Positions 54,187 through 61,010 of a DNA stretch of 64,000 nt are shown one piece after another. The stretch comes from Stentor roeselii (Eukaryota > Ciliophora > Heterotrichea > Heterotrichida > Stentoridae). Below the pieces are notes generated by a model. The model was not told the DNA's origin. It did not search any database and saw only the letters and a program-made list of their open reading frames with translations. Location: positions 62,001-126,000 of the forward strand of contig RSEH01000104.1 in NCBI GenBank assembly GCA_006503475.1, read 5' to 3'. The stretch's first letter is position 1. Each line of letters opens with the position of its first letter. Made by a program: the position numbers and the translations under genes.

Positions 54187-55536
54187 TTACCTTGAAATAA
54201 GTGACTGTCTCTTCCTTCTCGAAATAATGAAATACCTAACAACACTGAAAACGATTCCAAGTAGAATAAATAAAGAAATGATCAACAAAAGAATAGCCCA
54301 TGTAGGAAAGCCTTGGCCGACATAGTCTCCAGAGGAAAAGTCGCATCCTTCTTGATAAGTATAGTCATCCACATCGGCTGCCCAGAGGTAAAAATTCGCA
54401 TCTCCATTAACAGGGTTCTCATAATTTATCGCTCCAGCGACAAAGTTTTGAAGTTGATTGCACATCGCTAAAAGTTGCCTTTTTTGGTTATTGAATCCCA
54501 GAGTGTCTGGCCATACAGCTTTGTCATCACTGATCACATGATGAAAATCAGCGTAGTGGAAATCTGTTGGATTCGGGTTTATGTCATTCACCTTCAAGAC
54601 TCCGTTTAATTCAATCGCTGTTATGTAAAGTCGTCCTTTAGCACCTGAGAGAAGTCCATCACTTGCTGACTTTTTATAACCTAACTTGACAGCTTTGTTT
54701 GAAATGTCTTTGTTATTTTTAGCTTCTCTTAGATATTTGGTTTCTATCGCGTATAAAGTCCTACTGGTCAGAGGGGTGTAATAAAGAATTCTTCTATCAC
54801 AAGACAATGCGATTCCATCGACTCCTGTTTGCATTGGATTGTTTTCATTGACTCTTTTGCCGTTTATAACAATCCATAATGTTGGGTCTGGAATGGTGGA
54901 TGGCTTGAGAGTCATAGTTCTCCAGATTTCATTTGTATTCAAGTCGATCACAATGAAACCAGGGTACCGATACCCAGAGTCCGAGATATAAATAAAATCG
55001 TTTTCAGTGTCGATAACCAGGTCATTCAAAAACGAGTACTCAGGATGTATCGGGTCAATAAACTTTTCAAGGTTCCATGACATGAGAAGCTCTCCAGTTA
55101 TTTTATATTTATTCAACTTGGCAGACCCAGGGACATAGCTTCCATTAATAAGACCCTGATCCAAAGCCCAGATATTATCATGCTTGTCTATTTCAAACCC
55201 TAACACTGCCTGCAATGCTGAAGGGTCATACGCCTTGTTCCCTTCAAAACTAGGAAAAGGCTGAAAAAGGCCGATGTTATCCTTTGAGTTAATCAAAACG
55301 TTTAAAGTGGCTGGAACGTCATTCCACCATCTGGGAATACTCACAAAAATCGTTCCATTCGATGAGACTTTCACACCTGCTGGCATGCAACTGTGGTAAT
55401 GTTTGTTTAGGTTGTAGGTATTCCAATCTGAGGGATTTTGGAATGTGAAGTTGATCCATTTCATTTTGTGCAAGATGTGCTGGTTGTAAGATGCAGATGC
55501 CCCTAGAAATGTTAACAAAAAGAAAATAGTCGCCAT
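54187..55536 (-). CDS. Yellow/major-royal-jelly family protein, membrane-anchored
   Basis: 449 aa with a signal peptide (MATIFFLLTFLGASA). The body follows the MRJP/yellow six-bladed propeller: ISIPRWWNDVPATLNVL-type blade, LGFEIDKHDNIWALDQG, FLNDLVIDTENDFIYISDSGY, and GVDGIALSCDRRILYYTPL, all family blocks. Unlike the secreted insect proteins it ends with a membrane helix (~413-436) and a basic tail (SRRKRQSLISR), so it is probably a type I surface or vesicle protein. Family role is ligand binding; an enzymatic activity cannot be assigned here. It starts 13 bp after the stop of the phosphatase gene. Confidence 0.87.
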   Translation of the reverse strand: MATIFFLLTFLGASASYNQHILHKMKWINFTFQNPSDWNTYNLNKHYHSCMPAGVKVSSNGTIFVSIPRWWNDVPATLNVLINSKDNIGLFQPFPSFEGNKAYDPSALQAVLGFEIDKHDNIWALDQGLINGSYVPGSAKLNKYKITGELLMSWNLEKFIDPIHPEYSFLNDLVIDTENDFIYISDSGYRYPGFIVIDLNTNEIWRTMTLKPSTIPDPTLWIVINGKRVNENNPMQTGVDGIALSCDRRILYYTPLTSRTLYAIETKYLREAKNNKDISNKAVKLGYKKSASDGLLSGAKGRLYITAIELNGVLKVNDINPNPTDFHYADFHHVISDDKAVWPDTLGFNNQKRQLLAMCNQLQNFVAGAINYENPVNGDANFYLWAADVDDYTYQEGCDFSSGDYVGQGFPTWAILLLIISLFILLGIVFSVVRYFIISRRKRQSLISR

Positions 55537-55549
55537 TATTAAGGGTTAA

Positions 55550-56074
55550 CTAGATTAGGGATTGTGAAGCGGAGAGTAATGAATTCTCGTAGATTGATAA
55601 TTGGAATAAAAAACCTTGGTTTGGCATTATTACTGGACGCTTTGATTTTAAGAATTTCAGAGCGGAGTCTAGGGACATTGAGTGGTTTTTCATTAGGTAA
55701 GCGATTATTATTGTTGCTGAACGACTTTTACCTGCGAAACAGTGGACTAGAACCTTCTGACCAGCGGCTAGTGCAGTATCTATGAAACTAAAAGCTTCAT
55801 CAAAGACGTTTAATATATTGAACTCAATAGTATCCAAGATTTCGATAGACTTATAAGTAAACAGCTCGGGAAAACTGCTATTCAAGTTATCAGCTACAGT
55901 CAGAATATGACTAATCTGGTTCTCAAGCAAAAAGTTCTTATTCAAAGCAGCTCCGATGCTACCAATAAACACTCCAGGAACGACTTCCACAGGTAAAGGA
56001 TCATCTTTTTTGAACTTAAGAGCCAGAATCATTTTGACCTTAGAGATGATCATGTTTTTTCTGCGACTTTCCAT
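55550..56074 (-). CDS. Dual-specificity protein phosphatase
   Basis: 174 aa, a minimal DSP domain. Signature VHCFAGKSRSAT places the catalytic Cys at 112 and Arg at 118. IGSIGAALNKNFLLENQISHILTVA is the usual N-terminal block and EILDTIEFNIL supplies the likely general-acid Asp (81). There is no CBM, MAPK-docking or membrane segment. The closest overall pattern is that of small plant/protist DSPs. Its start is 3 bp from the stop of the upstream coiled-coil gene, the tightest head-to-tail pair in the window. Confidence 0.92.
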   Translation of the reverse strand: MESRRKNMIISKVKMILALKFKKDDPLPVEVVPGVFIGSIGAALNKNFLLENQISHILTVADNLNSSFPELFTYKSIEILDTIEFNILNVFDEAFSFIDTALAAGQKVLVHCFAGKSRSATIIIAYLMKNHSMSLDSALKFLKSKRPVIMPNQGFLFQLSIYENSLLSASQSLI

Positions 56075-56077
56075 TAT

Positions 56078-56722
56078 CTAGTTATTATTTAACTCTGAAA
56101 ATAGTTTTTCCTCAAATTCTTCTAAACTTGAATCCGACCCTTGTTCAAGTTTATGTTTTTTCTTCTCTAATTTCTTCAACTCTCCTTCAAGATTCCTAAT
56201 TTTTTGTTTTAACTCAGCTAATTTCGCTTGTTTTTCAATATTTTCCAAAGTTTCAGGAATATTGACACCTTTTTCCCTAAGTTCAGCTTGAGTAGTCTCA
56301 ATCAATTTCTGCACATTTTGACAATAAAGAGAAGCTGAAGACTTATAAGCCAAGTTTTGAATCAATTTTCTTTGCTTGGTAGAAGCTTTGCTGAGGTTTG
56401 AAAGAAGGTTGTTTAGACTATTTTTTGACTTGTTGAGACCCAGCCATTTGTTCTCAAGTGTTTTAAGAAAGGAAAGATGAGAAGACTTTTTTGAGATGTT
56501 CTTTTGAAGATTGGTTGAAATTGATTCAGTTGATTGAAGTTTTGAATTAGCTAAGGCAAGCAAAAGGGAGATACTTTGGGAATCTGGAATTGATGATGAA
56601 GGGCTTTCAGGCTTTGAAGACTCGAAGGATTTTTTTGATTGTTTTAAAGACTCGTTTTCGGAGGCTAGTTGTTTTAGTTGATGGAGTAAAGATTGAACTT
56701 GCTGGTCTGAGTTTTTTGACAT
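56078..56722 (-). CDS. Coiled-coil protein (214 aa)
   Basis: Starts MSKNSDQQVQSLLHQLKQL; Ser-rich with several coiled segments, the last one strong (KQAKLAELKQKIRNLEGEL, then KKLEKKKHKLEQ). No family recognised. Ends in TAG 3 bp before the phosphatase ATG. The antisense frame of the next gene is open across its first 133 bp, but the coiled-coil pattern favours this strand as coding. Confidence 0.7.
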   Translation of the reverse strand: MSKNSDQQVQSLLHQLKQLASENESLKQSKKSFESSKPESPSSSIPDSQSISLLLALANSKLQSTESISTNLQKNISKKSSHLSFLKTLENKWLGLNKSKNSLNNLLSNLSKASTKQRKLIQNLAYKSSASLYCQNVQKLIETTQAELREKGVNIPETLENIEKQAKLAELKQKIRNLEGELKKLEKKKHKLEQGSDSSLEEFEEKLFSELNNN

Positions 56723-56811
56723 TTTTAGCTAGTGGAAGAACTATAAGCTATGAGTTTTTTGGTTTCTGGAATACGTGGATTTATCTGGTTAATGTAATAG
56801 AATGGTTTATA

Positions 56812-58161
56812 ATGGAAATAGGAAGGTTCTCACTTGAAGAGGCTCTGGTCAAGGACACCGATAAGATTCATTGGAGGTCACTAATAATCTTTCTAACATT
56901 TTCACTGAACCCATTTGTCTTCGCAATGGGAAAAGCCATCCATTTATCAGGAGTGATTCCATTTCTCTTCATCCTGCCAATAGTCCTCCTTTTATTTTTC
57001 TTCATGAACAAGTTAGTAATCGAGAACTTCAACGACTTCTCAACCAACTTACAAGAACTTTACAACAACTACTTCCATAGATTTGACAAAGTATTAAATC
57101 TTGGTTTGTTTTTATACGGAATGTTTTTCATCTCAACATCGACAGCCCTGTTAATGATAAACATTTTAACCTTACTGAGAGACTTTGGCATAACTGAAGT
57201 ATCAGCGATAGTGATGTTTATCTATCTTATGACATTAGGAGCTTTTACTGTTCTTTTCTCAATTTCCAATCGAATAAGGAATTACTATTACCTTGGAATA
57301 GCTTCGATTTTCTTATGGTTCCTTGGCCTTATCGGAGCTTTTGCCTTGGTTATAGCGAATTCAAGTAAATCTTCTGATTTGATGAGTTGTGGTGAGTTTT
57401 ACTTCAGTTCTGACTTTTACCATGTGGCTTACATCGTGGTTGTTCCAGTGAACATAATCCAAGCCTTTAACCTGATATTCAGAGACTTCAAAGAAACAGG
57501 GACCATGAACCCAAGAGAAGCTTGTTTAAAATCTTTAAAATATTCAACTCTTATCACAGTCTTCGCTTATTTCATCCTCGGCCTCTGCCTGGGGTTCACA
57601 GAAGAAATAGTGATATACCAAAAAAACGCGATAAATCACTTTGATTTCACTGTTTTAACAATGACTGTTTATAGAGTCTTCAAGTTCTTTTGGTTCAGTC
57701 TTCAAATCGCTCTTATGATGCCAACTATCAAGCTTGCCTTTCTTGGACTCTATTACACGCCTGATTCAGAAATTTCAAGACTTTCTTCTTTTTTACTTTC
57801 AGTTTTTTTTACTTTTGTTTCAGTTTGTGTGGCATGTTATACTTATCTTTATCATAAAGGAGTCAGTGAATCGAAAATTGGAGGAAAGTTGGAAGAATGC
57901 TCGAATGATGAAAACTTTTCGAATATCGAGGTGAGTAAGGTTTACTTAGATCTTAATATCAAGTTTTATGCTATTCATTACTTGTTTCTTGGAACTTCTT
58001 TACTTGGAGCTTGTGTTGGACTTTTGTATCCTTGGGGAATAATGATCAGGGCGTTTAAGTATGAGGTTTACAAGATTGCTTTAACTGGACTTGCTGCTTT
58101 TGCGGTTATTGTTTGTATTCTTTTGGAATTTATTTATCCTCAGAGCAAGCCGGTTATTTAG
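56812..58161 (+). CDS. Polytopic membrane protein (~11 TM), possible AAAP-like permease
   Basis: The frame is open from 56590, but the first part is antisense to the gene at 56078-56722; ATG at 56812 (MEIGRFSLEEALVKD) is my choice, giving 449 aa. About 11 membrane segments can be drawn, from LIIFLTFSLNPFVFAMGKAI to GLAAFAVIVCILLEFIY. Size and number fit amino acid/auxin permease-type carriers, but I see no decisive motif. A cytoplasmic or luminal loop near 355-385 is acidic. The upstream 89 bp read FFGFWNTWIYLVNVIEWFI and could be coding if an upstream start exists. Confidence 0.7.
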   Translation: MEIGRFSLEEALVKDTDKIHWRSLIIFLTFSLNPFVFAMGKAIHLSGVIPFLFILPIVLLLFFFMNKLVIENFNDFSTNLQELYNNYFHRFDKVLNLGLFLYGMFFISTSTALLMINILTLLRDFGITEVSAIVMFIYLMTLGAFTVLFSISNRIRNYYYLGIASIFLWFLGLIGAFALVIANSSKSSDLMSCGEFYFSSDFYHVAYIVVVPVNIIQAFNLIFRDFKETGTMNPREACLKSLKYSTLITVFAYFILGLCLGFTEEIVIYQKNAINHFDFTVLTMTVYRVFKFFWFSLQIALMMPTIKLAFLGLYYTPDSEISRLSSFLLSVFFTFVSVCVACYTYLYHKGVSESKIGGKLEECSNDENFSNIEVSKVYLDLNIKFYAIHYLFLGTSLLGACVGLLYPWGIMIRAFKYEVYKIALTGLAAFAVIVCILLEFIYPQSKPVI

Positions 58162-58440
58162 TTAGATAATAGGATTGAGTTAAAGTCTTGAGAAAGGAAG
58201 ATTTTAGGTAAGTTGAGTGGTTTGAGGAAGTTTGTTGTTTAAGGAATGGGGATTAGGAAGGATTGGGTTTATTATTTTAGATAAGTTTTTATCATATTAA
58301 GATTGGAAGAATTATGAGTTATCATTTTATTTATCCGAATCTTTTCAATCTTGAATGAAATAACACGTTTCGTAAGTGTTCGTCTTCTAAGTATTTATCA
58401 GTAACTCTTATTTTTATAGTGTTTAACATCAATAAAACCG

Positions 58441-58908
58441 TCATTGTTGTAAAACAACGATCAAGTGATTCAATTTCAGAGTAATTATTTGTCTTTTAAA
58501 ACAAAAATCTTGCACTTCGTCAAAGGAAACTTTTCTTTCATTGCAGTTTCTTGAATTACATCCAACAAGTAAGAGTTTTTCCTTATCAAGCATCTGATTT
58601 TGTATTGCCTTGATTCTAGTCTTGACAGATTCGTATTGTAAATCAGAAAGTAAATTAAATACAAAGATTATCGCATGTGGCACAACTGAAAGCAGTCCAA
58701 TAGTCTGATCAATACTTGAATCAATCGGATGAAAAATCTTGACTTCTTGGTTAACTAAAGGAATAACTACATTTTTTTCAATACAATCAAACCTATCAAT
58801 TCTAATTGGTTTACTTTCTCCTTCAAGACTAAAAACAAATCCAAGACTTCCAGAAAAAGAATCACCTCCCATCAAGACTCTAAAAGTACCTTCTTGTAAA
58901 CTATTCAT
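58441..58908 (-). CDS. Degenerate small-GTPase-like protein, probable frameshift
   Basis: 155 aa in this frame. The pattern is Ras-like: a beta1-loop FRVLMGGDSFSGSLG where the P-loop should be (no GKS/T), AIIFVFNLLSDLQYESVK (beta4), and LLLVGCNSRNCNERKVSFDE at the G4 place (NKxD lost). It then ends oddly (ITLKLNHLIVVLQQ, TGA). From near 58483 another frame continues YSEIESLDRCFTTMTVLL, which resembles the G5/alpha5 part of a GTPase, to TAA at 58331-58333. No 14- or 17-nt intron explains the shift, so a frameshift (real or sequencing error) is likely. Predicted pseudo-GTPase. Confidence 0.55.
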   Translation of the reverse strand: MNSLQEGTFRVLMGGDSFSGSLGFVFSLEGESKPIRIDRFDCIEKNVVIPLVNQEVKIFHPIDSSIDQTIGLLSVVPHAIIFVFNLLSDLQYESVKTRIKAIQNQMLDKEKLLLVGCNSRNCNERKVSFDEVQDFCFKRQIITLKLNHLIVVLQQ

Positions 58909-58937
58909 TTATAAAATCCATTATCTTCAATTCTTAA

Positions 58938-60707
58938 TTAAAACCTTTTAAAACCTCCAAAAAATCCATTAATCTTCATACTAAACTTCAAAGCCCACAT
59001 AGCAAGATAAGCCGGAAATTTACTCAAAGGGTCAACAACCTGCATGTCAGCTAATTGAATAAGAAGTTCATAAGTTTCAATAGCTTTTGTATAATTATTC
59101 AGATTTCCAACTCCACTTTGATAAGCATAAGCCAAGTAAAACATTTTCTCAGCAGAAAGAGGCGAATTTTCCAAGACATTGAAAGCAAAAACATTTCCTT
59201 GTTTCTTTAAAATCTTCGAAAGTTGAACTGCACTCCAAGAGTCTCCCCGACTAAGTCCAAGTGTCAAGTAATGTTTTAAACAATAGTCCTTATCGAACTT
59301 GCAATTAACCTTCACCAGTCCTTTAATAATCAAGTAGCTGATGGCCTTGTAAGCTTCTGTGTACCCCAAACCAGCAGCGAAGAGATAAAAAAGATAAGCG
59401 CCTTCGAAGTCTCCTTCTTTGTACCTGGTGACTGCTTTGTTTATGTAATCGTCTGACTGTGCCATGTGAATGGTAAACATTGACAAGTTAAAAGATTTGA
59501 GGTAGTCCTTTTGAATGACTTTTCCGTGATAGTACTGCCCGGCCATGTTGTACATCGCAGCAGGACTGCCCATCACAGCAGCGATTGCAAGGTACTTCAC
59601 TGCTTCTTGACTGTTGTTCTGCACACCCATGCCGTTCATCATGTAAACTCCTAAATTATTGAAACTTTGAGTATCTCCTAAATCAACTCCTTTCATTGCA
59701 AGTTCAACAGCTCTTGAAAAATTCTTCTTAACATCTTTTCCCTTCTCATAAAGAACTGTCAAGGTCTTAATCGCTTCTAAACTTCCTTGTTTTTCTGCTT
59801 TTTCTAAAAAAATTAAAGCTTTAGTAACGTTTTTCTTTACTCCGGTACCTTGAAGGTACATTTTTCCTATTCGGGCTGTCGCTCTTTTACTTCCAAATTT
59901 CATTCCAAGCCTGTAAAACGCGAGAGACTCTTCAAAATCCTGAGGAACTCCTAGTGGAACACTTCCAAAGTAAAAAATCTGAGCAATTTTCAGGATTTCT
60001 TCCAGATGTTCTCGTCGATGAAAGGCTTTTCTATTTAAAATCAAGTATTTTTCCTTGTCAAGGTCGACATGTTCTTCATTTTCCAGCTTTTCAAGTGAAA
60101 TCACTTTTTTAGAGACTCCAAGATGGTCAATATGTCTCTTTGCTGAATGTGCTTGAAGTAACGCCGCTTCTGCTGTTTTAAGGTAAACTGTGCATAAAGG
60201 TCCGAGTTCGAATGGAAAGTTCTGCAAGGTTGAATTTTCATCTGGAAAAATTGAGGTTAAATCAATTTTTCTTAGATTTATGCAGTCTAGGATTGATGAT
60301 AGGTAAAAAGTTGATAAGTTGCTTTGGGATTTTGATGTTGACTTTATTGATTTTATTGCTTCGAATGGCATCGGGTTCATGGAATTCAGAGATGGGAAGG
60401 AATTTGTTAGGTATGAGTCTTTTTGAAGGACTTGAAGGGCAAAGATTGAGTTTTCGTGGCTTTGGATTGATGATTGTTGTAGGAAATTCAAGGCTTTTGA
60501 AAAGTTTCTTGAGATATTTTTAGAAGGGTTTCCGAAGAAGTAGTCTTCAAATAGGGTGTAAAGAATGGTTGAGTTTTGGAGATTGGAGGAGGTTTCGAAT
60601 GGAGATGAGGAGTTCAAGCAGGACTGAAGGTCATTTTTTGGAAATTCCTGGGTTTTTTCTGATGTTTCAAAGGAATTCGAAGTGAAGATTAGTATAAAGA
60701 TAAACAT
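58938..60707 (-). CDS. SEL1L/Hrd3-like Sel1-repeat protein
   Basis: 589 aa with a signal-type N-terminus (MFIFILIFTSNSFE). Sel1/TPR-like repeats run from about 235 to 460 (IGKMYLQGTGVKKNVTKAL, LGVYMMNGMGVQNNSQEAV, MAGQYYHGKVIQKDYLKS) and again near 530-565 (YLAYAYQSGVGNLNNYTKA). Several N-glycosylation sites occur. The layout (signal peptide, two Sel1 clusters, a hydrophobic end) matches SEL1L/Hrd3, the ER-membrane partner of the Hrd1 ubiquitin ligase in ER-associated degradation. The C-terminal anchor is weak, so orthology is probable, not sure. Confidence 0.78.
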   Translation of the reverse strand: MFIFILIFTSNSFETSEKTQEFPKNDLQSCLNSSSPFETSSNLQNSTILYTLFEDYFFGNPSKNISRNFSKALNFLQQSSIQSHENSIFALQVLQKDSYLTNSFPSLNSMNPMPFEAIKSIKSTSKSQSNLSTFYLSSILDCINLRKIDLTSIFPDENSTLQNFPFELGPLCTVYLKTAEAALLQAHSAKRHIDHLGVSKKVISLEKLENEEHVDLDKEKYLILNRKAFHRREHLEEILKIAQIFYFGSVPLGVPQDFEESLAFYRLGMKFGSKRATARIGKMYLQGTGVKKNVTKALIFLEKAEKQGSLEAIKTLTVLYEKGKDVKKNFSRAVELAMKGVDLGDTQSFNNLGVYMMNGMGVQNNSQEAVKYLAIAAVMGSPAAMYNMAGQYYHGKVIQKDYLKSFNLSMFTIHMAQSDDYINKAVTRYKEGDFEGAYLFYLFAAGLGYTEAYKAISYLIIKGLVKVNCKFDKDYCLKHYLTLGLSRGDSWSAVQLSKILKKQGNVFAFNVLENSPLSAEKMFYLAYAYQSGVGNLNNYTKAIETYELLIQLADMQVVDPLSKFPAYLAMWALKFSMKINGFFGGFKRF

Positions 60708-61010
60708 AATAATTTATGATATGGGTATAGCAGTCTTTTAACCAAAATTTAAAAATACTCTAGTATATATAATAAAACCATAAATATATATAATAAAACC
60801 ATAAATATATATAATACAAACATAAATATATAATACAAACACTATTCCTTTTCAAACTCCATCAAAGCTGCAATCAACAAAAAAAAAAAACATTCCATTT
60901 AATTTCAATCTGCAAAACATCAAACTACTCCTCCACCCCAATCAAAAACTAAACCCATCCAAATAATCCCAAAGCCCTAAATTTTTCCGAACTAATCCCA
61001 AACAATAAAA
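60708..61010. other. Intergenic; short repeat and A/C-rich leader
   Basis: 303 bp between divergent genes. 60763-60845 holds about 3.5 copies of a 21-bp AT unit (AACCATAAATATATATAATAA). 60850-61008 is A/C-rich with many AATCC units, just before the ATG at 61011. Confidence 0.5.
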
